The notes under the pieces: generated by a model
Told to the model about the DNA's origin: nothing
The model's input: the letters and a program-made list of their open reading frames with translations, nothing else
Database searches by the model: none
Translations under genes and position numbers: made by a program
Part shown: one piece after another, positions 8,551 to 16,780 of the stretch
Layout of the letters: every line of letters begins with the position of its first letter
How positions within the stretch are numbered: position 1 is the stretch's first letter
DNA from: an uncultured bacterium
Lineage (GTDB): Bacteria > Bdellovibrionota_C > UBA2361 > CAKMMH01
DNA length: 26,735 bases
NCBI GenBank assembly: GCA_927798255.1
Contig: CAKMMH010000001.1
Location: forward strand, 1-26,735
Reading direction: 5' to 3'

Positions 8551-9408
8551 ATGAGTAAAAAAAATAATTTATTATTTATTGTGTTTGATAGTTGTAGGTT
8601 TGATACATTTTTTAACGCAAAGACTCCAAATATTGATAGACTTGGAAAGAAAGAATGTAGGTATGCTTATGCATCTTGGACTATTCCATCACATGCTGTG
8701 TATATGATGGGAGCAAGCCCTCATACAAACGGGCGTGGCGTGTTTGCATCAGAAGTTTATAAGAAAGATTTTAAAAATTATGAACAAAGATTAAATATAG
8801 AAGGGGTGTCCTTTAAGAATTTTGTTCCTGAGCTTTCACTTCCTGCGTATTTAAGAAAGCAAGGATATAGGACAAATGCTCTTGTTTCAATGCCAGTGTT
8901 AAATCAAACAACGATTCTTAATAAGCACTTTGATAATTATGAGCTTATGGACGAGTATAATAATTTTGATGCAATATTAGATGAGCTTACTTTTTATGAA
9001 GATACTCCATCTTTTTATCTTTTAAATACTGGTGAAACTCATTATCCATTTACAATCCCTGGAGAAACTGTGAATGATAAAGAGTTATTATACGGTGAAA
9101 AAGGAGTATTTAGACATACTGATGACGAGAATTTTTGCCCTGATGTTTCAAATTTAAATGATGAAGAAATATCAAATACGTATTATTTTATGGATAAGAT
9201 GGCAAAACTTAAAGCAAAGCAGCAAAGTAATGTTGAGTATTTAGATACTTTAATTGAAAAGCTTTATGATATTATACCAGAAAATACTCATATCATAATT
9301 ACGGCAGATCATGGCGAGCTATTTGGTGAAAATGGCTTATTTGGTCATGGGCCAGTTTTTCATGAGAATGTATTTAAGGTACCTTTCATAGAAGGGCGTT
9401 TGAAATAG
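8551..9408 (+). CDS. Short sulfatase-fold (AlkP superfamily) hydrolase
   Basis: This 285-residue enzyme of the sulfatase fold has no signal peptide or membrane helix, unlike its paralogues in the window, so it is probably cytoplasmic. Ligand positions are Asp13 (IVFDSCRFD), Thr44 at the nucleophile position (SWTIPSHAVYMMG), Asp253-His254 (TADHGELFGE) and His266 (GHG). It stops about 20 residues after the last histidine, so it lacks the C-terminal subdomain and the LxxLGY tail of the longer relatives. The stop is TAG and the frame is intact. The length resembles compact sulfatase-like proteins rather than an obvious truncation, although a shortened ancestor cannot be excluded. The AAGGA ribosome binding site overlaps the stop of the membrane-protein gene, which indicates tight co-expression. 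A threonine nucleophile argues against a formylglycine sulfatase. Its substrate is unknown. Confidence 0.8.
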   Translation: MSKKNNLLFIVFDSCRFDTFFNAKTPNIDRLGKKECRYAYASWTIPSHAVYMMGASPHTNGRGVFASEVYKKDFKNYEQRLNIEGVSFKNFVPELSLPAYLRKQGYRTNALVSMPVLNQTTILNKHFDNYELMDEYNNFDAILDELTFYEDTPSFYLLNTGETHYPFTIPGETVNDKELLYGEKGVFRHTDDENFCPDVSNLNDEEISNTYYFMDKMAKLKAKQQSNVEYLDTLIEKLYDIIPENTHIIITADHGELFGENGLFGHGPVFHENVFKVPFIEGRLK

Positions 9409-9422
9409 GGAATGTATTTACT

Positions 9423-10331
9423 ATGACCAATCCTACTATTATTGATGGCACGTTTTTGGCAATGAAAAAAATAGAAGCTGTAAGAGAGCAAGTAGAGAAA
9501 ATTTGTTCCCAAAGCCTTCGAGCACCAAAATTAGCTGTAATTTTAGTAGGGGATAATGAAGCATCAAAAATATATGTAAGAAACAAAGAAAAAAAAGCTA
9601 AAGAGTGTTTTATCGATTCTGAAACTATTATTTTACCTAGTGATGTTTCGAAAGAAGAATTAGAAGAAACAATTTTTAAGCTAAATTTAGATGAAAAAGT
9701 AGATGCAATTTTACTTCAGCTTCCACTTCCTCAAAATCTTATTTCTGATAGTTTTGATGAAAAATATTTTTTATCTTTAATTTCTCCTAGTAAGGATGTC
9801 GATTGTCTTACTTCATTTAATCAAGGGATGGTATTTAACGGTTCATCATCGATTTATCCTTGTACGCCTCAAGGAGTGTTAAATTTAATCGATTTTACGT
9901 ATTCTGATCTTGATACTAGTATTTCTTTTGATAGCATAAAATCGGCGAATTTGGCTGGAAAAAGCGCTCTTATTGTGGGACGTTCACTCCTTGTTGGGAA
10001 ACCTTTATCCTTAATGCTGTTAAATAGGAATGCGACAGTTACCATGGCACATTCTAAAACTCAAAATCTCCAAGATTTAGTAAAAGATAAAGATATCATA
10101 GTTACGGCTACGGGGTATCCAAAATTATTTAATTCTCAAAATGTAAAAGATGGAGCAATATTAATAGATGTTGGAATTAACAAGCTAGAAAATGGAAAAT
10201 TAGTAGGGGATTTAGATTTTGAAAGCTTTAAAAATAAAGACTGCTATATTACGCCAGTTCCTGGTGGAGTCGGCCCAATGACGATAGCAAGTCTTATGGA
10301 GAATGTCGTTAAGTTATATAAAAATAGATAA
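9423..10331 (+). CDS. folD: Bifunctional methylenetetrahydrofolate dehydrogenase / methenyl-THF cyclohydrolase
   Basis: FolD interconverts 5,10-methylene-THF, 5,10-methenyl-THF and 10-formyl-THF using NADP, supplying one-carbon units for purines and formyl-Met in the cytoplasm. Family signatures are complete: YVRNKEKKA with catalytic Lys55 (51-59), LLQLPLP with Gln99, SKDVDC with Asp125, YPCTPQGV (145-152), the Rossmann motif GRSLLVGKP (186-194), AHSKTQNL (209-216), IDVGIN, and TPVPGGVGPMTIASLMEN near the C-terminus. At 302 residues it is slightly longer than E. coli FolD, mainly through an insertion around residues 158-178 before the NADP-binding domain. AGGGA precedes the ATG. It begins 14 bases after the short sulfatase-fold gene and may be read from the same transcript, though it is a housekeeping gene with no evident link to the cluster. 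Confidence 0.96.
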   Translation: MTNPTIIDGTFLAMKKIEAVREQVEKICSQSLRAPKLAVILVGDNEASKIYVRNKEKKAKECFIDSETIILPSDVSKEELEETIFKLNLDEKVDAILLQLPLPQNLISDSFDEKYFLSLISPSKDVDCLTSFNQGMVFNGSSSIYPCTPQGVLNLIDFTYSDLDTSISFDSIKSANLAGKSALIVGRSLLVGKPLSLMLLNRNATVTMAHSKTQNLQDLVKDKDIIVTATGYPKLFNSQNVKDGAILIDVGINKLENGKLVGDLDFESFKNKDCYITPVPGGVGPMTIASLMENVVKLYKNR

Positions 10332-10335
10332 TTAA

Positions 10336-10358
10336 TTTAGTTAAATTATTTGACTAAA
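10336..10358 (+). terminator. Probable terminator between convergent folD and the 218-residue gene
   Basis: TTTAGTTAAA (10336-10345) and TTTGACTAAA (10349-10358) pair with one G:T, giving a short AT-rich hairpin. T-rich sequence (cgatttctttta and eight more T) follows on the plus strand. The right arm overlaps the last codons of the convergent minus-strand gene. It is weak but well placed for ending the folD transcript. Confidence 0.45.
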
Positions 10359-11010
10359 CGATTTCTTTTATTTTTTTTAATAATCTTTTTTCTATTTCTT
10401 CTTTTCCACTCTCAAATATATCGATATTCTTTTTACCGTATAGTCTAACTGTTGCTTCTTCATCTAGTAACTCTGATATTTTAATTCTTCTTGGGTTGTC
10501 ACTATCAAGATTAAGCTGTTTTTTAGTAATATAGATAGCATTACCATAGTGGTTAACAACTATTATTGTTAAATCGACACCTTGAAATTTATATTCAAAG
10601 CAACATTGTTCTATTTCTTTATCTTTAGCGCAATAAACTTGTTTTTGAGCAGGATATTTATCAAATTTTCCATCATTATTTTTTAAACCTTTTACGAGGA
10701 TTTCGTATATAACCTTAGCCCTGTCTTGTATTAAACTTTTATGTTCATTATTATCCCCATTTGTTCTCATGTTCTTCTTTTTTGTTCCATTACTTGGGGA
10801 TTTAACTATAAAAGGCGGAACTATTTTTATAGGCATTTCAAATACTGATATTGATTCATTTGATATATTAGGTAATTTTATATCATTTAGATGCAAATCA
10901 CCAAATGACCTAAATTCACCTTTTTTTAAATCTTCAGTAGGTCCTTTATGGTCGCCTAAAAGTTTTTTAATTCCTTGTCTTAATTTTTCTTCATTTGATA
11001 ATTGAGTCAT
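10354..11010 (-). CDS. Hypothetical 218-residue protein, partner gene of the ankyrin protein
   Basis: I do not recognise this protein. It is hydrophilic and Lys-rich (many Lys/Glu/Asp/Asn), with no signal peptide or membrane helix. Residues about 1-35 look helical, 40-90 contain short strand-like motifs around SISVFEMPIKIVPPFIV and a disordered KKK-NGDNN stretch, and 95-218 look like a folded domain with VYCAKDKEIEQCCFEYKF and DLTIIVVNHYGNAIYIT as its clearest strands. The start has a good AAAGGA ribosome binding site. It lies 18 bases after the stop of the 811-residue ankyrin protein on the same strand, so the two form one transcript. It could be a chaperone, immunity or effector partner, but nothing in the sequence decides this. 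It stops with TAG. Confidence 0.6.
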   Translation of the reverse strand: MTQLSNEEKLRQGIKKLLGDHKGPTEDLKKGEFRSFGDLHLNDIKLPNISNESISVFEMPIKIVPPFIVKSPSNGTKKKNMRTNGDNNEHKSLIQDRAKVIYEILVKGLKNNDGKFDKYPAQKQVYCAKDKEIEQCCFEYKFQGVDLTIIVVNHYGNAIYITKKQLNLDSDNPRRIKISELLDEEATVRLYGKKNIDIFESGKEEIEKRLLKKIKEIV

Positions 11011-11028
11011 ATAAATTTCCTTTTTTTA

Positions 11029-13464
11029 TTAATTAGATTGTATGTAATCATTTATTTTGTCAGGTTGTATTCCCATTTTATCAACTATAAGTTTTAATAT
11101 AGGGAAATCATTAGGATTTTCAATAAATTTCTTTATTATACTAGCAATACAATCCTCTACATTTTCATTACCCGAATATCCTGATTCTATTAATTTGTGA
11201 TACAGTACTATAAGCTCTACAGTAAGAGGAGTCCTGTTACTACTTGATTCTTTTATTTGATTAATTTTAAATTCTAATTTTGACAACATTTCTAATAATT
11301 CATTACAACGTAGCTTAGTCTCTTTAATTTCGTAGTTATTTCTCGTTTTTGTATATTTAGCTTCTATTTCATTTAATTCATTTTCATAATCTTTTAAAAC
11401 CTTATCTTTATTGAGCGTATATTGTTCTTTAACATTAGCCCCATTTTCTAGTAGGTATTCTACTAAATCGTAATTGTCTTCTACTATAGCTAAATAAAGT
11501 AAAGAAACATCTTGATGTTTATATCTATTACAATTAAGTTTTGCATTAATATCGAAATCTTTAATTTTTTCTTTACAATGTTTAATAATAACATCTAATA
11601 ATTCTCTATTTGGACAATCGCAAGTTATGATATTGTATTTTTGTGAATAAGATTTCCTTTTATCATCAATAATTGGTAATACAAATTTGGTTAAACATGC
11701 AGCTACAAGAGATGAATCAATAGTTTCTGATGCATAAAAATGATTAACTTTGTTAATATTTATTAAAACTTTCATATATTCTTCTACTGAAGTTACTTTA
11801 ATTGGTGTTATATCTTGACTTGTCTTATAATTATATGAACAATCAATATGGCTCGATTTTAAGTTAAGTAGAGAATAAATGATTGCATTTAGGTTTATAT
11901 TTTGTTTTTTTGTAGGATCACCACCTAATTTTAAGAATTTATCAACATTTTCTTTATCTCTGTAAAAAACGTTAATTAGTAACATAGTATCGAGGTATTC
12001 TTGCATAATCTCTTTTGTTATAGGGGCGCAAATATTTTTTAAAAAATTATTTAACTTAATAATATTTTGGGCATTATTACTAATTTGAAAATCGTTAGGA
12101 ATTTCAATTAAGCCACTAATATCGTTATCGATATAACATTTTCTTCCTCTTTCATTTGATACTTGAATTTTTATATCTCTACCTTTTCCATCAAAACTTA
12201 AATCATCGATATGAAATGTAATTATATAGTTTGGAAGATGTGGAGGAGTATCTAAAATCCTACTAATTTTTAAGCTTGTATCAGGGAAAAGCTCCTTTAT
12301 CTTATTGATGAAGAATTCATGTCTTGGAACATGAAATCCGGCATAAACATTTACTTGTTCATTTTCTTTAGGATATTCACAAAGGAGTTTACTAGTTGTA
12401 GTGTCAATTTCCTGCTGACTAATTTTATATAAATTATATGAAGGAAATCTTTTTGAAATCATAGATTGTTCATATTTTGACTTGTCAAAATCTAAAAATA
12501 TAGCTCTATCTTGTTCATAATAATTGCTTGTATATAATTTAACATTTTCTGTTAATTGATTGTAATCTTCCTTAGTTATATCATCAGGAATTTTTACTTT
12601 TCCTTCTTTAATTAATTTATTTAACTCTCTTAAATATCTTTCTGGAAGATTATCATATTCTTTACTATGTCCAGTATATAGAGCGCTTTTTAATTCTTCA
12701 TCTTGTGTATTTTTATAAACTAAATTATGTTCTAAAGCGTTTTGGTGAGTCCTTTTGTAATAAATTAAATCAAGCATATATGGTTGATATGTGCTATAAT
12801 TTTCATACATTCTATAATAAAGTAACCCTCTACTTTCATTGTAAGCATCGATTTCAATTTGTTCATTTTTTACGCTTATTGTATTTATTTCATTATTATT
12901 ATCGCTATTTTGAGAAATATTAACAGATAATTCTGTATCTGTTTCAGAATATGTAGCATCTTCGTTTAAAGATTTATTGTTAATAAGTAATGTTTCATTA
13001 TTGTTTTTAACCTCATTAGTATTGTCATTTATTATAAATTTATTTTTATACCTATGAGTTGAAATTTTTGTTTTATGTAGCTTGTCGTTGTCGTTTGTAA
13101 CTATTGTGCTTTTAGCACTTTCATTACTGTCGGATTCATCACATAACATAATATTTGATGTCTTATCATTATTTATTGTAATATTTGAGTCGTTATTGTT
13201 GTCGTGTTTAAATTCTTCCTTAGATTCGTTTTGTTTTAAAACTGATATTGAGAAATTTTCTAAGTTATAATTATTATTAATAGAAATCGATGATATCTTT
13301 TTAATATTTTTATTATATTTTAATTCATTACTACTATTATCATATTTAGTATTTTGAATTGATATATTTGATAAGTCTATATTATTGTTTGTTATACTGA
13401 TTGATAAATCAATTTTTTTATCACTAAAATGTTTTAATTGCAAAGAGCTCTTGATGTTATTCAT
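11029..13464 (-). CDS. Ankyrin-repeat protein with long Asn/Ser-rich N-terminal region
   Basis: This 811-residue soluble protein has no signal peptide or membrane helix. Residues 1-205 are low in complexity, dominated by Asn, Ser, Ile, Asp and Lys, with recurring short hydrophobic pairs such as SISI. Residues 205-480 look like a folded domain I cannot name (GLLYYRMYENYSTYQPYMLD; VYAGFHVPRHEFFINKIKEL). Residues about 650-680 are a clear ankyrin repeat (SLLYLAIVEDNYDLVEYLLE then NGANV), and 490-533 contain a second, degenerate one (KFLKLGGDPTK). Residues 685-740 are highly charged and probably coiled coil. Ankyrin proteins bind other proteins, and in intracellular bacteria they are often secreted effectors; whether this one is secreted cannot be told. 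AGGA precedes the ATG. The 218-residue gene follows 18 bases downstream in the same transcript. Confidence 0.75.
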   Translation of the reverse strand: MNNIKSSLQLKHFSDKKIDLSISITNNNIDLSNISIQNTKYDNSSNELKYNKNIKKISSISINNNYNLENFSISVLKQNESKEEFKHDNNNDSNITINNDKTSNIMLCDESDSNESAKSTIVTNDNDKLHKTKISTHRYKNKFIINDNTNEVKNNNETLLINNKSLNEDATYSETDTELSVNISQNSDNNNEINTISVKNEQIEIDAYNESRGLLYYRMYENYSTYQPYMLDLIYYKRTHQNALEHNLVYKNTQDEELKSALYTGHSKEYDNLPERYLRELNKLIKEGKVKIPDDITKEDYNQLTENVKLYTSNYYEQDRAIFLDFDKSKYEQSMISKRFPSYNLYKISQQEIDTTTSKLLCEYPKENEQVNVYAGFHVPRHEFFINKIKELFPDTSLKISRILDTPPHLPNYIITFHIDDLSFDGKGRDIKIQVSNERGRKCYIDNDISGLIEIPNDFQISNNAQNIIKLNNFLKNICAPITKEIMQEYLDTMLLINVFYRDKENVDKFLKLGGDPTKKQNINLNAIIYSLLNLKSSHIDCSYNYKTSQDITPIKVTSVEEYMKVLININKVNHFYASETIDSSLVAACLTKFVLPIIDDKRKSYSQKYNIITCDCPNRELLDVIIKHCKEKIKDFDINAKLNCNRYKHQDVSLLYLAIVEDNYDLVEYLLENGANVKEQYTLNKDKVLKDYENELNEIEAKYTKTRNNYEIKETKLRCNELLEMLSKLEFKINQIKESSSNRTPLTVELIVLYHKLIESGYSGNENVEDCIASIIKKFIENPNDFPILKLIVDKMGIQPDKINDYIQSN

Positions 13465-13518
13465 AGTATTTCCTATTTAATTTTCAAAAAAGACAAAATA
13501 TTTCTGATTGATTTAATG

Positions 13519-13540
13519 ACTCATTACAATTGTTATGAGT
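13519..13540 (-). promoter_or_regulatory. Near-perfect 22-base palindrome upstream of the ankyrin gene
   Basis: ACTCAT-T-ACAATTGT-T-ATGAGT is palindromic except for the paired T:T positions. It lies 55-76 bases upstream of the ankyrin gene start codon, where an operator would be expected. No -35/-10 pair around it is clear enough to name. Confidence 0.4.
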
Positions 13541-13928
13541 AGAAGTGTAAAAAAGTAACAAAATATTGTTAAGTTTAATAATTATTCTTTTCCCAATCCT
13601 AGATAATTTTTAGGGTTAAGGAGATTAAGCGGTGTAAGAATATGTTAGAGAATATTCTATAATATAAAAAATGATCTTGAAATGGATTTATAAAAAGATG
13701 ATTTGAATAACAAACAATCATATATTATCACATACAGTAAACATCTTTAATGCTGATATTGGTTTTTGAGAAATTATTTAAAATTTTATATGGTTGTTTT
13801 TATATTTTTCTTTTTATACTTATTTATAATATAAAAAATGAGCATTAAAGTTATAATAGCAAGATTAATTTTTGCTTCAATATTTATCTTAAAATTAAAG
13901 AGTTTTACTTTATAATAAAATTGTAAAA
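13541..13928. other. AT-rich intergenic region with a 17-base direct repeat, no convincing gene
   Basis: This stretch separates the ankyrin gene from the 647-residue gene. It contains a perfect 17-base direct repeat, TATAATATAAAAAATGA, at 13658-13674 and 13825-13841. The second copy opens a 25-codon plus-strand frame (13838-13915) for a hydrophobic peptide, but without a ribosome binding site. No RNA gene or decayed gene is evident. Confidence 0.5.
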
Positions 13929-13968
13929 TGTAATGCAAAATAATATGATATTATTATTTTGCATTACA
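13929..13968 (-). terminator. Strong hairpin terminator after the 647-residue gene
   Basis: A perfect 17-base-pair stem (TGTAATGCAAAATAATA and its complement) surrounds a six-base loop, 11 bases after the minus-strand stop codon. On the minus strand the hairpin is followed by TTTTACAATTTTATTA. The stem is AT-rich but unusually long, so termination of the 647-residue gene is likely. Confidence 0.75.
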
Positions 13969-13979
13969 CTAAATGAAAC

Positions 13980-15923
13980 TTATTCATCTGCCAGTTCCGA
14001 TGACGATATTTCATCTTCTTTTTTCTTAGCTTTACTACTCGTATCAAATAACCTTGCAGTACTATCTTTTAAGTTGCAAGAAATTTGATATGCTAAATCT
14101 CTTGGTAATACGTTTATTTCAATCGGTGCTCCATTATAGAAGTGTAATAACCTATTACCTTCATTGTCTGTTCCTTCCAATGTATGATTAAAATTCTCTA
14201 TTGCTTCTGTTAGTTTACTTAATTCGATATCTAATGATGTGATTAACTTATTCTCATCTTTACTTAATTCAGGATATATAGCAAATAAGTTTCCTTTTGG
14301 GTTCTCTTGGTCTACTATAGTTGCTGTATTAAATTTGCCATTTACGTTATTGCATATGATTAATCTTCTTCCGGTATCTTTATCAACAATTAAATATATA
14401 TGACGGTTATTTGGATCAGTAGCTTTTAAGAATTTCTTCTCATCAATATTGAATATATCAAGATCTTCAACATTAATTTCTTTGCACTCAGCGTATTTAG
14501 TATTTTTGATAATCTTTATGGCATCATCAGTATCGATACTTTCTGGAATTGCTCTAAACACTCGGTGTGTATATCTCATAACAAATTTCTTGATTTGATC
14601 ACTTAAGTCTTTTTTTATATTTTCATCTAGTGTTTCAACTATTTTAAGTGCAGTGTCTATCTGATCAGGTTGTAAATCAGAATTTTTTATCGCATCAACT
14701 AAATCGGTAATAGTACTATTTTTGTGTTCATTTACATATTTCAAGAGAAATTTTTGCGCTTCGGTAGGATTACCTTTACTTTCATATTTTTCTTTTAACA
14801 TATCCCTTAATACGCTATATCTTATTTCTTCTCCAGGTATAAACTCTGTTGAATCGTTAATAAGAGAACCTTTTAATATTTTAAATACTGCATTTTTTGC
14901 ACCTTTATTCCAAGTGCCTCCTGTAATATCGTTAAAAAAATCGACTAATCTACCATTGGCGATTTTGTTGCTATTATATTGTTTCATTATCCTGTATAGA
15001 TCGTTAGTAAGTCCAGAAATAATCCTAGCTCCTCGTAAATCACTATCTAAAGCGTTTGCAAGCCCCTCTAGAGTTGAGTTTGCTAGATCGGTCAACGATT
15101 GCTTTTTTCCTTTTTTGGGGTCTGCAGCTTCACCTTGACACGATATTTTTACATTTCTTGCGATTATATACGATTGTTTAGAGCTTGATCCTTTAGTCAA
15201 TTTTATTGCAGGTTTATTACCTTTTGATAATCCTTCAAATATAATCTCTAATCCAGTTGATTTAAACCCGTCAAGTTCCAAATCTGTTCCGCCTAGTGAT
15301 TCGCCTAATAATACGAATAAATCTGGATTTGCTATGTTTCCAGAAAAGTCATATTCTTCTCCATTCACTGTAAATTTTTTTTCCATCTTAGACAATGAAT
15401 GATTTATTCTAGTTAAGTCAGATCTGCTGTTTATAAAAACCATTTTCGTACCTGTGTCTAATAGTTCTTGCTGCTCTTTACTCATGCTATTCCATAAATC
15501 TACATAGTTGACACTTAACATTCCTTTTTCAGCAGGACCAGTAAGGGCTCTTTGTAACAACCTATCAAAATTGATAATAGCTTGCCTCAATTGATTCTTA
15601 GCAGCCTTAGAATCGCAACTATCAAGAGCCTCTTGGGCTTCTTTTACTTTTTTCTCTAATTCAAAAAAGCCCCATCTATTTTTAACGGTTCTTTTTTGTT
15701 CAGGATCAAGATTATCAATTTGTTCGTTATTTTGGCTTGTACTATTTGTTAAATCAAAGATAGCTTCTATTTTGGCTCTACCTGTAGCTTCTTCTTTTTT
15801 CGCAAAATTAGCTATTTCATTAGGTGTCCTAAAATTATTTTTTTTAGGATCGCCTCCATTTCCTTTTTGAGTTTCTGTCCCTGCTTCTGGTCTTGCGTTT
15901 GAATTGCTTGTTCCTGCTTCCAT
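13980..15923 (-). CDS. Hypothetical 647-residue soluble protein
   Basis: I do not recognise this protein. It has no signal peptide or membrane helix. The first 45 residues (Gly/Asn/Thr-rich, with PEAGT and GNGGD) look disordered. Residues 85-130 are charged and helical. About 150-280 include strand-like segments (TKMVFINSRSDLTRINHSLS; KLTKGSSSKQSYIIARNVKI), and about 280-480 look mostly helical. Residues 500-565 resemble a small beta-rich fold (NRHIYLIVDKDTGRRLIICN). The C-terminus is Ser/Lys/Glu-rich. Its base composition is somewhat less AT-extreme than the neighbouring ankyrin gene. AAGGA precedes the ATG, it has its own promoter-like region and a strong terminator, so it is probably a single-gene transcript. 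The size, solubility and accessory setting would suit a secreted effector, but no motif shows it. Confidence 0.65.
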   Translation of the reverse strand: MEAGTSNSNARPEAGTETQKGNGGDPKKNNFRTPNEIANFAKKEEATGRAKIEAIFDLTNSTSQNNEQIDNLDPEQKRTVKNRWGFFELEKKVKEAQEALDSCDSKAAKNQLRQAIINFDRLLQRALTGPAEKGMLSVNYVDLWNSMSKEQQELLDTGTKMVFINSRSDLTRINHSLSKMEKKFTVNGEEYDFSGNIANPDLFVLLGESLGGTDLELDGFKSTGLEIIFEGLSKGNKPAIKLTKGSSSKQSYIIARNVKISCQGEAADPKKGKKQSLTDLANSTLEGLANALDSDLRGARIISGLTNDLYRIMKQYNSNKIANGRLVDFFNDITGGTWNKGAKNAVFKILKGSLINDSTEFIPGEEIRYSVLRDMLKEKYESKGNPTEAQKFLLKYVNEHKNSTITDLVDAIKNSDLQPDQIDTALKIVETLDENIKKDLSDQIKKFVMRYTHRVFRAIPESIDTDDAIKIIKNTKYAECKEINVEDLDIFNIDEKKFLKATDPNNRHIYLIVDKDTGRRLIICNNVNGKFNTATIVDQENPKGNLFAIYPELSKDENKLITSLDIELSKLTEAIENFNHTLEGTDNEGNRLLHFYNGAPIEINVLPRDLAYQISCNLKDSTARLFDTSSKAKKKEDEISSSELADE

Positions 15924-15968
15924 ATCTTATCCTTAATATAAAAAAACAAAAATACTATTTACTTCTTC

Positions 15969-15996
15969 ATTTTAGCATTAAATTTGCTAAAAACAA
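15969..15996 (-). promoter_or_regulatory. Possible promoter with embedded inverted repeat for the 647-residue gene
   Basis: On the minus strand TTGTTT (15996-15991), a 16-base spacer and TAAAAT (15974-15969) form a plausible -35/-10 pair. A perfect 8-base inverted repeat, TTTTAGCA (15970-15977) with TGCTAAAA (15985-15992), overlaps both boxes as an operator would. It ends about 47 bases before the start codon. Confidence 0.4.
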
Positions 15997-16065
15997 AAAG
16001 AATTTTTAATAGAAAACAATTATTTAGGGCTTAACATTAAAACCTTATAATGAATTATAATTAAA

Positions 16066-16695
16066 TTATTTAGCATTACTACCAATATAAACTTTAATAC
16101 TGTGTATATATTCTCTCAATAATTTATTAAATTCTTGTTCTTTAGGAGTTAATGTGTTGTTTTTATTATCTAAATTACTAGAATCTAATAAATCAAGATC
16201 TACAAAAAATACAAATTAATCAAAAAACCTTCACTAATTAATCATATTATCTAGGATTTTTGCTTCATATTTTATATCTAAAAATATCATTAAAATTAAG
16301 TAAATTACGCAGATTGAAGATTGATATCTTGTGTTTTAACTTCATATCTTTTGTACATAAGCTCTCTAATGTTGTAATTTATGCCTTTATTAGAGTTCTT
16401 TTTACTTTCTCTTGGATCTTTAAAAATAATATATCATTCTTTTTCTTTTTCCTCATTATTAAATAACGCAAACGATGATTGTTCTTTTTTATCATTTTCG
16501 AGATTTTCGTTTCCTCATATATCTTTTATTGCTAACTCATATTCTTCTATTTTTTTTATCACCAACAGAAATTTTAATGTCTTTTGTTTGCTCATTAAGA
16601 TTTGAAACAGAAAAAGATTCCTTGTTAATAGTAATTTGAGGTGAATTACTTATATTTATAGAAGCATCGCTTTTTATAATAATTTCATCAGCTAT
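16066..16695 (-). pseudogene. Decayed gene of about 210 codons, unknown family
   Basis: On the minus strand a protein-like frame can be rebuilt across several lesions. It begins at 16695 where ATA stands in place of a start, with AAGGA about ten bases upstream, and continues as ADEIIIKSDASINISN. One extra A in a run of eight (16550-16557) shifts the frame. Two in-frame TGA codons (16515-16517 and 16434-16436) fall where Trp fits (KEKE-*-YIIFKDP). Another shift occurs near 16310, followed by a third TGA (16265-16267) and several stops. The last 45 codons, ending at 16066, are open again (LTPKEQEFNKLLREYIHS). The pattern is of a recently lost, hydrophilic Lys/Asn-rich protein. It starts 85 bases downstream of the 1313-residue gene on the same strand. 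No homologue is recognised. Confidence 0.6.
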
Positions 16696-16780
16696 ATTTT
16701 TAAAATCCTTAAAAATATTTAAATATAATTAATTATTATAAAACCTTTTATATCTTACTCAAACCTAATTAAAATAACTT

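Noticed and set aside
8551-9408. Truncation of the short sulfatase-fold gene by a nonsense mutation
   Set aside because: All catalytic positions are inside the frame, the next gene begins 14 bases later with its own ribosome binding site, and compact members of this fold exist.
14722-15138. 138-codon plus-strand frame inside the 647-residue gene
   Set aside because: It is wholly antisense to a longer gene with a ribosome binding site, promoter and terminator, and its Phe/Ser/Leu-rich sequence is the usual shadow of a Lys/Asn-rich gene.
16434-16517. TGA read as tryptophan in the 16066-16695 gene
   Set aside because: The same gene has frameshifts, TAA/TAG stops and a lost start, and intact genes encode Trp by TGG, so decay explains it better than recoding.
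16260-16605. Plus-strand frames of 68 and 74 codons (16260-16466, 16381-16605)
   Set aside because: They lie antisense to the decayed gene and are Phe/Ser/Leu-rich shadows without ribosome binding sites.
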